Shown here piece after piece: positions 33,461-43,496 of a stretch of DNA of 55,062 nt; within the stretch, counting starts at the first letter, position 1, and the number at the start of each line of letters is the position of its first letter. The position numbers and the translations under genes are program-made. This DNA comes from Candidatus Poseidoniaceae archaeon (lineage in GTDB: Archaea > Thermoplasmatota > Poseidoniia > Poseidoniales > Poseidoniaceae), in assembly GCA_949373265.1 (NCBI GenBank), contig CASICT010000017.1:1-55062 (forward strand), written 5' to 3'. The notes beneath the pieces are model-generated. The model did no database searches. It was not told the DNA's origin and worked only from the letters and a program-made list of their open reading frames with translations.

Positions 33461-35491
33461 TCAGTGGCCCTCCACATGTAGAGGACGGCCACCTATTGGT
33501 GAAAACTCCTGTCCGGAGCCGTCGTAGAACTTGCCCATCCACTCAACAAAGTGCAGACGGACAGCGTGGATACTCGGTGAGAGTAATCCAAGCGCAAGTG
33601 CGAATACCTGGACACCAATCCAGATTACGAAACAAAGTATTGCGGTGATAAATTCTCCTGAAGAGACTGCATCAGTCATAGCACGGAATCCCATGTCATT
33701 GCCGATTTGAGCAATCTTAACTCCTGCCACACCAACAGCCATTATTCGCAGGTAGGATAGGGTGTTTGCGAGTAATCCGAATGTCTCGATTGGCCCCATA
33801 ATGATACCACCAAGCCAGCCAAATCCTTCGTAAACTGCTAGACCGTAAATTAAGCAGATTACACCTATTACGACCATAGCGGACCATATTGAACCTTGGA
33901 ATGTACCGTATGATTCATCGGTAACAAATCGAAGAACGTGCGCAGAGCCCCCAATCAGAATCAGTAGCCAAGACCCTTTCTCAAAGAATGCTGCAACTGG
34001 ACCGTGGGCCTTGAATACATTGATGAATCCAATTATGAAACCGATTAGAAGGTGAGCGCACCCAAGGTAAATGGATAGCAAAATGTAATCCTGTAATGCT
34101 GCGTCGGCTCTATGGAATGGAAGGTAAGTATGGGACAGGCCAAATAATTCATCAAATACTGTTCCTGATAATGAGTGATGAGTTGCATTGTACAAGGATT
34201 CGTAGAATGCTGCAAATGGCGCCCAATCTTCAATGATGAAACCGAATGCCTCTGCAGTTAGTACACCTACAATAAAAGTTGCAATACCCATATTCATGAG
34301 TATTCTAGCACCTACTGCGCCAACTGGGTCATGACCCATCTTCGACTTGAGTAACAATGCTAGTAGCATTATTACCAAACCATACCCGGCATCCCCTAGA
34401 ATTAATCCGTAGAATATTGGGAATGTAAATGCTAGCATACTAGTTGGGTCGATAGTACCGTACTTAGGGCGGCCAACCAAGTTAGTCAACAGAGATGCGT
34501 GACGGGTTGCCGCAATTGTATCGTATTCAACTGGAGGATAATCGGTTTCATGATGATGGCCATCATCAGCGTGCCCATGCTCTTCGACAAACTCTTCTAT
34601 CTTTAGATGTGAACAAATTTTGGACAGAACACTTCGAGCGTGATCTGATTCTGAAGTAGGAAGCCATGCTTCTAGAGCGTATGCGTGAGAACTGGTGGCA
34701 CAAAGTGTGTGACCGGTTAGAATTTCACTCTCACGCTCAAGGTGTTCTTGAACAGCCAAAAGCATCCTTCCATTATTCTGAACCCAAGATTCCATCTTAG
34801 ATTCACAATCTGAGACTATCTTCTGATTGTTTGTAATATCTTTACCAGCAGCCCCTAGTAATTCAGAAGGATTTCCTTTTCCGCTTGGAATTTGAATTGG
34901 TTTTGCGCTCAATTCGCCCATTGCCATCTGTACTTCTGCTGCCTCTTTACCGACGCATGCCACCGCCACTACATTACCCGCAACATGCATCTCTATTCGA
35001 TTGCTTAATTCGCCGAATACTTGACTAGCTTTTCGGGCTTTACTAGTCTCGCCGAGATAGACTTCAACCGAAGCAAGTTCGGTCATCAGTTCCAATGGAA
35101 TATTTAGAGGTGCTATGACTTTCAAGATTGAGACTCTTTCCTCAAGACGGGTGGTTTCAGCAACTGCATTGTTCTTCTTTTCTATAATTGAAGAGATCGA
35201 TTCCAAATCGCTAGGGAACTTTCCCGAAAGTGCTTGCTTGACTATCTTTGCTGAAACTGGTCCTTCTTTATTTGAACAATTTAGTACCGCTATAGCAGAA
35301 CGAACCTTTGCTAACATGCCGGATACTCCATCCGCATCTGGATGCGGGGTTCCAATACTAATGCCGTCTGTATCTCCTGAATAAGGAGCTAGGTGGATAT
35401 TTCCAAGGTCCCCACACATTCGCAATGCCTCATCGAGTTCGCCAATAGATCCTGCCATTGTAAGGCGAGACATTTCAACAGAACTAAGCAT
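33461..35491 (-). CDS. atpI: A-type ATP synthase membrane subunit I (a)
   Basis: The 676-residue subunit has a soluble N-terminal half of about 340 residues with coiled-coil segments. The C-terminal membrane half has about seven to eight helices: 'ILMNMGIATFIVGVLTAEAFG', 'YILLSIYLGCAHLLIGFIIGFINVF', 'LLANTLSYLRIMAVGVAGVKIAQIG' (with the essential Arg in SYLRIMAVG) and 'LGLLSPSIHAVRLHFVEWMGKFYDGSGQEFSPI', the standard family end. A His-rich patch 'EEHGHADDGHHHETDYPP' in the middle is unusual. It forms the stator half-channel for ion flow. GAGGTG precedes the ATG. Confidence 0.94.
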   Translation of the reverse strand: MLSSVEMSRLTMAGSIGELDEALRMCGDLGNIHLAPYSGDTDGISIGTPHPDADGVSGMLAKVRSAIAVLNCSNKEGPVSAKIVKQALSGKFPSDLESISSIIEKKNNAVAETTRLEERVSILKVIAPLNIPLELMTELASVEVYLGETSKARKASQVFGELSNRIEMHVAGNVVAVACVGKEAAEVQMAMGELSAKPIQIPSGKGNPSELLGAAGKDITNNQKIVSDCESKMESWVQNNGRMLLAVQEHLERESEILTGHTLCATSSHAYALEAWLPTSESDHARSVLSKICSHLKIEEFVEEHGHADDGHHHETDYPPVEYDTIAATRHASLLTNLVGRPKYGTIDPTSMLAFTFPIFYGLILGDAGYGLVIMLLALLLKSKMGHDPVGAVGARILMNMGIATFIVGVLTAEAFGFIIEDWAPFAAFYESLYNATHHSLSGTVFDELFGLSHTYLPFHRADAALQDYILLSIYLGCAHLLIGFIIGFINVFKAHGPVAAFFEKGSWLLILIGGSAHVLRFVTDESYGTFQGSIWSAMVVIGVICLIYGLAVYEGFGWLGGIIMGPIETFGLLANTLSYLRIMAVGVAGVKIAQIGNDMGFRAMTDAVSSGEFITAILCFVIWIGVQVFALALGLLSPSIHAVRLHFVEWMGKFYDGSGQEFSPIGGRPLHVEGH

Positions 35492-35500
35492 AGTAACACC

Positions 35501-35818
35501 TCAATTGGACATCAAAGAATCGATAACGAGTTTTACAGCAGCTGAACGACGGTCGCCTGCTGAAGATTGAATCACTTTGACGGACTTAGCGCCTTCTGCA
35601 TGAACACTTTCCGCCTCTTTACCGGCTTTACTACGAGCAGAATCAAGTTTCTTGACGGTGGAATTAACAGCACCATCTTGTGCACTTTGAACCAGTTCAG
35701 ATGCTTCTTTACGAGCATCAGCCACTATTTTTGTGGCCTTCTCTTTAGAGTCTGAAAGCATTGCATCAGCCGAATCTTCGGCTTTTTTGATGCTGTTAAG
35801 TACATTTGACAGACCCAT
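35501..35818 (-). CDS. atpH: A-type ATP synthase subunit H
   Basis: The ATG at 35818 gives 105 residues of almost pure coiled coil ('LNSIKKAEDSADAMLSDSKEKATKIVADARKEASELVQSAQDGA') followed by a helical tail 'DRRSAAVKLVIDSLMS'. This is the peripheral-stalk partner of subunit E and the first gene of the H-I-K-E-C-F-A-B-D operon. The 133-bp spacer to the divergent methyltransferase should hold both promoters. Family call relies on length, coil pattern and gene position. Confidence 0.87.
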   Translation of the reverse strand: MGLSNVLNSIKKAEDSADAMLSDSKEKATKIVADARKEASELVQSAQDGAVNSTVKKLDSARSKAGKEAESVHAEGAKSVKVIQSSAGDRRSAAVKLVIDSLMSN

Positions 35819-35951
35819 GTGTAACACCCTTATTACTCGGCCCGACCTATAATGGGTTCATAACCCTCGTGGTCTAATAATCACATGATTAAATCAAAAA
35901 CAATTGGTATGCCCCCCAAATAGTCAAATCTGAAAGGCATGCCGAACGACT

Positions 35952-36692
35952 ATGTCCGACCGCTCCAAAACCGGAGGATTCGACCCCTCCGGAATCGATG
36001 AAGAGGCGTGGACTGAATTAGAAAAGCAATTGGAAGCCACCATTCCTGTATACGACAGAGTCAATAAAATCATGACTCTAGGCTTCGATAAAAGTATGCG
36101 CAAACACGTCCGTAATCATGCAAAAAAGGGTATGAAAGTTCTCGAAGTTGGTTGTGGACCCGGTTCATTCGCCGTAGGGCTAGAAGGAATGGATTTGACA
36201 TGCCTTGACCCTAGTGCTGAGATGTTGAAAGTATGTCGTAAAAGAGTAGATAATACTCGTAGCGAAAGAAATGAAACCCCCGCCCAATATGTCGAGGCTG
36301 TTGCCGAAGAGATTCCACTACCCGACAATACTTTCGACCGAGTATTCTGTCTGTTCTCATTCAGAGATTTCAAAGACAAGAAACAAGGTCTATCTGAGAT
36401 ATTCAGAGTGCTGAAGCCAGGCGGGCAACTCGTGATATGTGATGCAGGAAAGGCAAATTGGTTACATGGCCTATTTGGGAGATTGTATATGGGAACTTTT
36501 GTTCAATGGGTTGCTCGAATAGTTACTAAAGACCCAAACCATCCATGGAAATGGCTGTCCCGTACATACACTCACTATGGTACGCATGGCTACTACAAAC
36601 AAATGATGAGAGAAGTTGGATACAGTAATGTCAAAGCAAGATTATTATTCCCTGGTATGTCTAGTCGCTTCAAAGCAGATAAACCCGAATAA
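35952..36692 (+). CDS. SAM-dependent methyltransferase, UbiE/MenG-like
   Basis: A 246-residue class I methyltransferase. Motif I 'KVLEVGCGPGSFAVGL' (about 61-76) binds SAM; 'DLTCLDPSAEMLKVCRKR' and 'AVAEEIPLPDNTFDRVFCLFSFRDFKDKKQGLSEIFRVLKPGGQLVICDAGK' follow the UbiE/MenG pattern (SFRDF resembles the GLRN box). The C-terminal region (HPWKWLSRTYTHYGTHGYYKQMM...VGYSNV) suits a quinone-methylating enzyme. It may methylate demethylmenaquinone in respiration, but no other quinone genes are here, so the substrate is unproven. Confidence 0.85.
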   Translation: MSDRSKTGGFDPSGIDEEAWTELEKQLEATIPVYDRVNKIMTLGFDKSMRKHVRNHAKKGMKVLEVGCGPGSFAVGLEGMDLTCLDPSAEMLKVCRKRVDNTRSERNETPAQYVEAVAEEIPLPDNTFDRVFCLFSFRDFKDKKQGLSEIFRVLKPGGQLVICDAGKANWLHGLFGRLYMGTFVQWVARIVTKDPNHPWKWLSRTYTHYGTHGYYKQMMREVGYSNVKARLLFPGMSSRFKADKPE

Positions 36693-36784
36693 CTATCTCA
36701 TTCTTTAGTTTACAATCATATTTGTTGAGCGTGTTTTAATCTACTTATGCAAGGTATCAAAGAGTAAAGGGCTTACGGATATTC

Positions 36785-39481
36785 ATGGCCAGTAGACGAG
36801 TTGCCCTCACTATACTAATGGTTCTTCTTTTCTATATACCATCTAATGCGTTAGGAAATGAAGACTCAAACATAGTCTCCCAATTCGGTGTTGGGTTCGA
36901 TGAAGTGGTCATAGCTGACTCCTCTGATTCTCTTTCAGATCCTAGAGACTTAGAGTTTCACCCAGGAAGGGCGAATGAACTATGGATAGCAAATAGGGCT
37001 ACTGACAGTATAACTATCATTGAAAACACGGGTCTCGAGAATCAAGTGTCCCAGAACCGTAAAGATTCGAATCGTAACCACTTTCTCGAAGAAGTAAGTG
37101 CTATTTCGTTTGGGGCTTATCATCCCGAATTTGACTGGCAATGGGGTTCTGCTCAAGAAACGGTAAACACATATTGCGGCCAAGGCGACCCAAATAATTT
37201 CATGGGACCAACACTATGGCCATCTTCGTTAAGTCATTTCGCAGTAGAGAATCAGGCTCCCGGTGGCCTTCTTGGCAGCCATCTAGACATGAACCATGAA
37301 TCGCCTTATGGAGTAGGTATTGCTCATGACTCTGGCAATTCATATTGGTACAATGACGGATACTACGGTGAACTGGTCTACTATGACTTCCAGCAAGACC
37401 ATGACACAGGTGAAGATGACCACTCAGATAGTATCGTTAGAAGATATTCTGAAATTCAATTAACTCATTCATACGGGATTCCAGGTCACATGGTTGTCGA
37501 CAAAAGTTCAGGCATCCTTTACATTTCAGACCCTGGAGCAAACCGTGTCCTTTGGGTAAATACAGATGATTCGACATTTAGCACACAGGATATATATAAT
37601 GACCCATCAAGAATGGAGCCACTAGCTGAGTATTCAAGAATCACAGGAATTGAATGGGGCATTCTTGCATCTGGACTGAATAGCCCATCTGGAATCGCTG
37701 TAGAAGGAGACCAACTTTTCGTATCACTCAATGGAAATGGTAACATTGTAGCTTACGACCTCAATGCTAACGGTAAAGGTGGAACTGAAGCAGATTCGAT
37801 CCAGACCTCAGCATCATCTATTATGGGTCTTGAAATTGGCCCAAATGGAAACCTATACTACGTTGATAACGGCAACGACGAAGTTGTAAGAATTGACCCT
37901 TATACAGATGTCGATGGTGATGGAGTAATTGATGAAAATGACAATTGCCCATTAGTAGCAAATCCTAACCAAGTCGACCACGATAGTGACCTTATCGGAG
38001 ATGCCTGCGATGATGATGATGACAACGATGGAATCCTCGACAATTTAGACGACTGCGCCAATGGCAAGAAAAATTGGACACCATCTGAAGCCACCGATTA
38101 TGACATGGACGGATGTGCTGACGAATCCGAAGACTTTGACGATGATAATGACGAAGTTCTCGATAGTGGAGACGGTTGTTCATTGGGCGAAAAAGGTTGG
38201 GTTTCAACATTATTAAATGATTATGATAATGATGGCTGCAAAGATGACGGAGAAGATCTCGATGATGATAATGACAATATTTGTGATTCGGGATGGGACG
38301 CTGCATGGGACTGTATGCTGTCCTCTGCAGAATCGGACACATGTCCACAAAGTGCTTCAAATTTCTTTTCTAACCCTTCCAATGATGCAGATCAGGATGG
38401 TTGCGAGGACAGAAATGAGGACGAGGACGATGATAACGATGGTTTCGCCGACAAGCATGACGACTGCCCTATCGAAGCGGGCCTGAGTGATTCAGGCAAA
38501 CTAATTGGATGCCCGGATATGGATGGTGATGGTTATGCTGATACTATTGATGAATTCCCTGAAGAACAATCGCAATGGTCTGACATCGACGAGGATGGCT
38601 TTGGTGATGAAGAAAATGGATTAGATGGAGATAGTTGCCTTACTGTAACTGGAACTTCTACTGAAGACAGAACCGGATGCCCTGATACAGATGGAGATGG
38701 ATGGTCTAATCCAGATCTGAATTGGAACGCAGCATCTGGAGCTGATGCACTTCCTAATGATGATACTCAACATCAAGACAGAGATGGTGATGGATACGGC
38801 GATAATGAAACCGGTTTCCAAGCAGACTCCTGCCCCGATATTCTTGGCACTTCAACTTTAGACAAATTTGGATGCTTAGACACCGATGGAGACGGATGGT
38901 CTGACTCTGGAGACATGTTACCTCTAGAACCAACACAATACGAGGATTCAGACCTAGATGGCTATGGAGACTTTGCGGCTGGAAATTATCCAGATAGTTG
39001 CCCTGAATTGTTTGGTAATTCCACACAACTGCTACTTGGTTGCCTCGACTCCGATGGTGATGGCTGGGCTGACCAAATAGATGCGTTGCCTGAAAACCCA
39101 GATTATTGGGAAGATGATTGCCCAGATGAAGTCGGTACTTCCTATGAAGACAGAACAGGCTGCCTAGATTCAGATGGAGATGGATGGTCTGATGATTCAG
39201 ATGATTTCCCAAATGATGCATCACGTTACGTCGATAAAGGTACTTCTTCCAATTCATTCATGCTGATTATTGCAGGTGTAGTAGTTGTTCTTGCTCTGTT
39301 AGGACTTGTTTTGATGAGCCGTAAGAGGAATGATGTAACCATCGGCCAGAGCCCTAATCCGGTTGCTTTTGCGCCCGTCATCACTCAAAATGGCCCTCAG
39401 TTACCACCAGAAGGCCTACCTGCTGGATGGACAATGGAACAATGGGCTTGGTATGGAGAAGACTACCTAAAGAATCGCTGA
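36785..39481 (+). CDS. Surface protein with propeller-like domain and thrombospondin type 3 repeats
   Basis: The 898-residue protein has a signal peptide ([24 protein letters not shown]), then a region of about 340 residues with NHL/SMP-30-like propeller units ('[23 protein letters not shown]', '[17 protein letters not shown]', '[30 protein letters not shown]'). Residues about 375-815 are Asp-rich thrombospondin type 3 Ca2+-binding repeats (DxDxDGxxDxxDxCP, roughly a dozen). A transmembrane anchor ([24 protein letters not shown]) and a cytoplasmic tail ending '[18 protein letters not shown]' follow. The tail motif recurs in Marine Group II membrane proteins as I know them. Probably calcium-dependent adhesion or envelope structure. 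Confidence 0.85.
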   Translation: MASRRVALTILMVLLFYIPSNALGNEDSNIVSQFGVGFDEVVIADSSDSLSDPRDLEFHPGRANELWIANRATDSITIIENTGLENQVSQNRKDSNRNHFLEEVSAISFGAYHPEFDWQWGSAQETVNTYCGQGDPNNFMGPTLWPSSLSHFAVENQAPGGLLGSHLDMNHESPYGVGIAHDSGNSYWYNDGYYGELVYYDFQQDHDTGEDDHSDSIVRRYSEIQLTHSYGIPGHMVVDKSSGILYISDPGANRVLWVNTDDSTFSTQDIYNDPSRMEPLAEYSRITGIEWGILASGLNSPSGIAVEGDQLFVSLNGNGNIVAYDLNANGKGGTEADSIQTSASSIMGLEIGPNGNLYYVDNGNDEVVRIDPYTDVDGDGVIDENDNCPLVANPNQVDHDSDLIGDACDDDDDNDGILDNLDDCANGKKNWTPSEATDYDMDGCADESEDFDDDNDEVLDSGDGCSLGEKGWVSTLLNDYDNDGCKDDGEDLDDDNDNICDSGWDAAWDCMLSSAESDTCPQSASNFFSNPSNDADQDGCEDRNEDEDDDNDGFADKHDDCPIEAGLSDSGKLIGCPDMDGDGYADTIDEFPEEQSQWSDIDEDGFGDEENGLDGDSCLTVTGTSTEDRTGCPDTDGDGWSNPDLNWNAASGADALPNDDTQHQDRDGDGYGDNETGFQADSCPDILGTSTLDKFGCLDTDGDGWSDSGDMLPLEPTQYEDSDLDGYGDFAAGNYPDSCPELFGNSTQLLLGCLDSDGDGWADQIDALPENPDYWEDDCPDEVGTSYEDRTGCLDSDGDGWSDDSDDFPNDASRYVDKGTSSNSFMLIIAGVVVVLALLGLVLMSRKRNDVTIGQSPNPVAFAPVITQNGPQLPPEGLPAGWTMEQWAWYGEDYLKNR

Positions 39482-39520
39482 TTCAGAGAAACTTATGTCT
39501 GAAGTCTTTGTCGAGCAGAC

Positions 39521-40000
39521 ATGGATTTGAGAGAACTTCGGAAAGAAGATATTTCTGAAATTTGGGAAATCAACGAGCAGGGCTTACCAGGAACTGGCAA
39601 GGTTAATTCTGAAGAAATCGGGCGGCTGCTCGGACATTCAGAACTGGCAATAGGGGCATTTAACGATGGCACTTTATTGGGATTCGTGATATGTCTTTTG
39701 CCTAGAACAGAATATGGGAGTCCTAATTATTCTTGGTTTAACCAAAGATATGATGATTTCATCTATGTCGATAGAATCGCGATTGCCGAAAATCACCGTA
39801 ACCTTAGAATTGGTTCAAACCTTTATCAGAAAGTTGTAGATTATGCCGAACAACGTAGCATCCCAATTGCTGCAGAGGTTAGTCTGGAGCCCCCTAACCC
39901 TGGATCAATGCGTTTCCATTACAGATATGGTTTCAGTGAAGTTGGAATTCTGAAACATAAGTCGAAATCTGTTACAATGATGCTTCGAAATTCACGATAA
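39521..40000 (+). CDS. GNAT-family N-acetyltransferase
   Basis: The 159-residue protein has the acetyl-CoA-binding core 'YVDRIAIAENHRNLRIGSNLYQKVVDYAEQRSI' (about residues 84-116; the R-N-L-R-I-G-S turn replaces the usual Q/RxxGxG/A) and the closing 'PGSMRFHYRYGFSEVGILKH'. GNAT enzymes transfer acetyl from acetyl-CoA to an amine; the substrate is not evident. The N-terminal 'MDLRELRKEDISEIWEINEQGLPGTG' is the typical first strand and helix. It lies 39 bp behind the surface protein and converges with the RecA-like operon. Confidence 0.87.
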   Translation: MDLRELRKEDISEIWEINEQGLPGTGKVNSEEIGRLLGHSELAIGAFNDGTLLGFVICLLPRTEYGSPNYSWFNQRYDDFIYVDRIAIAENHRNLRIGSNLYQKVVDYAEQRSIPIAAEVSLEPPNPGSMRFHYRYGFSEVGILKHKSKSVTMMLRNSR

Positions 40001-40055
40001 TGCAAATTGGTCAATTCGCAAACAAAGGGACATTCCCCCTTTCACATCCCAAGTC

Positions 40056-40859
40056 TCAAGCGATGCGCTCGACTGTTTCTGGAGTAATTCCTTCTTCAGG
40101 AGTCACTCTGTATACCATAATCGAAAGGTTTTCTGGAGCGTTCCTGAATTTTGAAACTATCATGGAAGTCTCGAAATCAGAACCAACTGTTCTAACCTTG
40201 AAATCACAAACCATGTCAGCGATAGCCGCCATTTCCTGTTTGATTGCTGGTGTGATGGTATCATTTGAAACCGTAATGAAAAGTATACCACGATTTAGTT
40301 GTGTATGAGCTTGCATCATTCTGAGCATAGCCACTACACGACTAGGATCATCTCTTTGCATGAAGAAGTCGAAGGAGTCGACTACTGCCCTGAAGTAAGG
40401 ACCCATAGACATAATCTCATTTACCATTTCAGTTAAGAAATCTTGAGTGTCATCATCTACGAATCTAGTCTGAGCTAATCTCTGAATATCTGGTAGTTTG
40501 AAACCTTCTAATCGATAACGGCTTGCAAGTAATTCTTTCTCTAGAACTCTAGCGTTAAACTCTTCACCAAGAGTACGAACTGAAATATCCGTTGGCCAAC
40601 TATACTTCTTGAAAACACGAGATATCTCAAGTTGGCTTTCGTTAGTAGAAATTAGGATAGTATTGTCTGGCTCTTCAGCAGGTGATGTGAATTGTTTAGC
40701 GAACAATTCTGAACCCGCACCAATATCTGTGAATCCAATTACAAGAAAACCACGTGGCACTCCACCGAACATTGCATTGTCGAACTTTGGAACTCCAAAA
40801 CTTCCTACGCTACCAAAGAATTCTTCATCTTCCAAATCGAATTTGACCTCTTTATTCAT
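40056..40859 (-). CDS. KaiC/RadA-like protein with degenerate P-loop (third of three)
   Basis: A 267-residue RecA-superfamily protein. Its start 'GVPKFDNAMFGGVPRGFLVIGFTDIGAGSELFAKQF' mirrors KaiC-like domains ('G..LD...GGIP.G..... .G..GSGKT...QF'), but the P-loop reads GFTDIGAGS with no Lys, so ATP binding is doubtful. A Walker B-like 'FRAVVDSFDFFMQRDD' and the later KaiC pattern 'MQAHTQLNRGILFITVSND...IKQEMAAIADMVCDFKV' remain. It is the last gene of the cassette, 14 bp after the second. Likely a non-catalytic partner of the intact KaiC gene upstream. Confidence 0.75.
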   Translation of the reverse strand: MNKEVKFDLEDEEFFGSVGSFGVPKFDNAMFGGVPRGFLVIGFTDIGAGSELFAKQFTSPAEEPDNTILISTNESQLEISRVFKKYSWPTDISVRTLGEEFNARVLEKELLASRYRLEGFKLPDIQRLAQTRFVDDDTQDFLTEMVNEIMSMGPYFRAVVDSFDFFMQRDDPSRVVAMLRMMQAHTQLNRGILFITVSNDTITPAIKQEMAAIADMVCDFKVRTVGSDFETSMIVSKFRNAPENLSIMVYRVTPEEGITPETVERIA

Positions 40860-40873
40860 TCAAAACCATCTCC

Positions 40874-41458
40874 TTAGTGAATGACCACCTGGCCACGATC
40901 GATTAAATCGGTGCAGTATAGGTCTAGGTTTGAAAGTACCATTGGGGGTACTTGGTCGGGTACATTCAAAATAATCGACAACACTTCTCTTTGACGGAAA
41001 GTGTTGATAAAAGTATGAAGGTATTCTGCAAGCATTCTTTCTTCGTTGTATATTGCCAATGCATTTACCGAATCGATTAGAACGAAATTGCGTTCTGTAT
41101 TTGAGATTCTTAGAATGTAAAGAGTCCTGAGTAACACGCTTTCAAGCATGATTGGGCTATCTACGAAAGTAACGTTAGGGTAAGGCACTTCGGTACCACC
41201 TAATATTCCAGAAGATACCAAATCCAGGAATTGGATGTGTGATACATCGACACCGATTGCTTCGAATGCTTCGATAATCTCAACCGCTCCACGTGTGGCA
41301 CAAATGTATACTCCACCCATCTCAAACATTTGCATGAGAGGAATCATTGTTGATGCCGCCACCATGAAAGCATTCGAGTTGCCACAGCGAACTTGAACTG
41401 ATGAATTAAGGCTAACTTCTGTTAGTTGCTCAGCGATTCTTTGATCTAATTCAAACAT
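40874..41458 (-). CDS. RecA-superfamily protein without Walker A (second of three)
   Basis: The ATG at 41458 gives 194 residues. The fold reads as a stripped KaiC-like core: an N-terminal region with no P-loop ('SVQVRCGNSNAFMVAASTMIPLM'), a 'FEMGGVYICATRGAVEIIEAFEAIGVD' segment, and a Walker B-like 'RNFVLIDSVNALAIYNEERMLAEYLHTFINTFRQREVLSIILNVP'. It begins two bases after the stop of the intact KaiC gene. ATPase activity is not expected. With the third gene it may form a hetero-oligomer with the first. Confidence 0.7.
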   Translation of the reverse strand: MFELDQRIAEQLTEVSLNSSVQVRCGNSNAFMVAASTMIPLMQMFEMGGVYICATRGAVEIIEAFEAIGVDVSHIQFLDLVSSGILGGTEVPYPNVTFVDSPIMLESVLLRTLYILRISNTERNFVLIDSVNALAIYNEERMLAEYLHTFINTFRQREVLSIILNVPDQVPPMVLSNLDLYCTDLIDRGQVVIH

Positions 41459-41460
41459 AA

Positions 41461-42243
41461 TCAGGACCCCCATCTGCTTGTCTTATCACTGACAGCTCCC
41501 CACTTCAACATAGGGGTTAACATAACTCCCAAAGGAGTAAGTTCGATTGCATGTTTAGCACGACTGTGAGATGTACCTCGCATTTTTACAACTTGTAAGA
41601 ATCTAAGTAGATGTCCCATTCGCTCTACGTCACCCATTACAATAATTCCATCCGCAATCGCTTCTTCTACACCAAATGAAGACCAGTGTGCATTCTCGGT
41701 TGCAGAGGTGATTTCTGAAATCAGAATTGTTGTACAACCTAATGTTGCAAGTTTCTTTCCAAGAGTGAATAGGAAATCTCGAATCAACTGCTCGCTCTTA
41801 ATCTTGTAACACAGAGTGGTAACAGAATCAATAACTAAACGAGTAACTCCAATTGTGTTGACGATGTCAACTATTGCTTTAATCAAAGCATGTACATCTT
41901 CTAAATCGAATGAAGCCTTATCTAAACCTAACCAAGAATACAATACGTCCATATCAAAAACGTTGATTAGTCCACTATCGATCATATTCATATCAAAAAA
42001 TGCATATTGTCGAATATTCTCCAATAATTTCACACTTGGCTCCGTAGCAGTAAAATGAGCACATGCCTCCCCCGCTAAAGCGCCTCTAACCAAGAATTCC
42101 ATGGCAAATGTGGTCTTTCCAGAACCACAGGTTCCTGATGCAAGAACGGTGGACCCGTAAGGTATTCCACCCCGTAGAATTTCATCCATTCCATGTATAC
42201 CCGTGATGCAACGGTCGCGGCTGTATACTGTTTCCGGCTGCAT
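41461..42243 (-). CDS. KaiC-like ATPase with intact Walker motifs (first of three)
   Basis: The ATG at 42243 gives 260 residues of a single KaiC domain: 'GIHGMDEILRGGIPYGSTVLASGTCGSGKTTFAMEFLVRGA' with Walker A GTCGSGKT (37-44), Walker B 'VTRLVIDSVTTLCYK', and 'LGKKLATLGCTTILISEIT'. KaiC-type single-domain ATPases in archaea include ArlH (FlaH), which powers or regulates archaellum assembly. No archaellum motor genes are in this window. It lies 53 bp after the lamin-tail pilin-like gene and leads directly into two degenerate paralogues. Confidence 0.85.
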   Translation of the reverse strand: MQPETVYSRDRCITGIHGMDEILRGGIPYGSTVLASGTCGSGKTTFAMEFLVRGALAGEACAHFTATEPSVKLLENIRQYAFFDMNMIDSGLINVFDMDVLYSWLGLDKASFDLEDVHALIKAIVDIVNTIGVTRLVIDSVTTLCYKIKSEQLIRDFLFTLGKKLATLGCTTILISEITSATENAHWSSFGVEEAIADGIIVMGDVERMGHLLRFLQVVKMRGTSHSRAKHAIELTPLGVMLTPMLKWGAVSDKTSRWGS

Positions 42244-42296
42244 GGCTAACAGTAGACCCAAATCATCGCACTAAATGAACGATACGCCAAAAACGT

Positions 42297-43376
42297 TCAG
42301 ACTTCGCCCGGAGTTGGGGATTGTGAGACATTCCAAGAGGAAGGTTGAGAGGGTGGGCCGCCGTTCCAAACAATGGTATTGTCCAAAAGTATACCAGTAG
42401 ATGGATTCCATTCGATTTTACAAACTTGTGTGCCCGTACTTTCATCTTCTTCTGCGAATAACATTCTGAGCCGGCCCTGATTATCATCTAGGCCATTTAT
42501 GGAACCAACACCTAGGAAGCCGCTATTACCTAAATCATAGACCAAACTAGCATTACCAACTTCTTGACTGGAAGGATCGCCACTGAAAAGAACGATTCCA
42601 CCCCCTGGAATTACTCCATCTTTATACAAGTAATCGGTAGTTCCACTCGAGCCGCTTCTTTCAAACGACCAACCTTTCAAAGAAAGAGCAAAGCCATTCT
42701 GATTCGCAACTTCAATCCATTCAGGACCACCACTTGAAGGTCGAGGTGATAATTCTGTAATTCGTAGAAGCTTTGGTACCTTTGCTCCATCATGAACCTC
42801 TAAACTTACTGAGATTACATCTCCTTCACTAATGAAACTACGACTAGCGACTGAAGATGTTGTTGCAGAGGAGCGGTCTGAGCCTCCATCGAATAAAACT
42901 AAACCATCTCTTGAGAGATTAGAAGTAGATTCAACTTGTATCAATAATCTGACCTGCAAATCATTTGCTAGTCCCAATCCGCTCGTCATTGCCTCTATAC
43001 TGACATTTGGTAATGCAGCAACACGGTCCAAATCTAGGATTCCACCTTTGATAATACCTGGTTGAAGAACACCCTTGTATAATCCGGCCACTGGTATTTG
43101 GTGCCAGTTTGAAGTAGAGTTTCCTTGGTCACGAACACCATCAGCATAAGGTACAAACCATCCCTCTCCATTAGTGAGACGATCCAAGCCCTCAACTGCT
43201 GATCTATCGACAAGGTCCGTATAGGGGTCGTTACTGCCTAATTCAAGTTGGGCCAGCGACATGAATGCTGTTAATATCATTAAGAAAAGAGTAAATGCAG
43301 ATAGAAATTCAATAACAGCAACAATTGCTTCATCCCCATTGTCTGGAGTTTTGCGAGAATGTTGAGCCCCCTGCAT
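42297..43376 (-). CDS. Pilin-like N-terminal helix with lamin tail domain
   Basis: The ATG at 43376 gives 359 residues. After a short charged leader (MQGAQHSRKTPDNGDEA) comes a long hydrophobic helix, 'IVAVIEFLSAFTLFLMILTAFMSLAQL', whose arrangement is like archaeal type IV pilins or a signal anchor. The rest is extracellular: a beta-rich middle, then a lamin tail domain, 'LLRITELSPRPSSGGPEWIEVANQNGFALSLKGWSFERSG', near residues 215-325. Lamin tail domains in prokaryotic proteins often bind DNA or other surfaces. It is first in the run with the three KaiC-like genes, which suggests a filament or envelope structure. Confidence 0.7.
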   Translation of the reverse strand: MQGAQHSRKTPDNGDEAIVAVIEFLSAFTLFLMILTAFMSLAQLELGSNDPYTDLVDRSAVEGLDRLTNGEGWFVPYADGVRDQGNSTSNWHQIPVAGLYKGVLQPGIIKGGILDLDRVAALPNVSIEAMTSGLGLANDLQVRLLIQVESTSNLSRDGLVLFDGGSDRSSATTSSVASRSFISEGDVISVSLEVHDGAKVPKLLRITELSPRPSSGGPEWIEVANQNGFALSLKGWSFERSGSSGTTDYLYKDGVIPGGGIVLFSGDPSSQEVGNASLVYDLGNSGFLGVGSINGLDDNQGRLRMLFAEEDESTGTQVCKIEWNPSTGILLDNTIVWNGGPPSQPSSWNVSQSPTPGEV

Positions 43377-43496
43377 AATAGGGGGGAGTAGCGGGGAGTC
43401 AAGAGGGTGTCGCCCGTCACACACACTAAGTGCACAATAGTAGCCATTGCTAGGTTAGTCACCGATTGATATTTGAGGGGCGGATGCTAGGGCAAC

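Noticed and set aside
38754..39257. A 167-codon minus-strand open frame across the TSP3 repeats
   Set aside because: Its His/Leu-rich repetitive product is the antisense reading of Asp/Gly-rich calcium repeats, not a gene.
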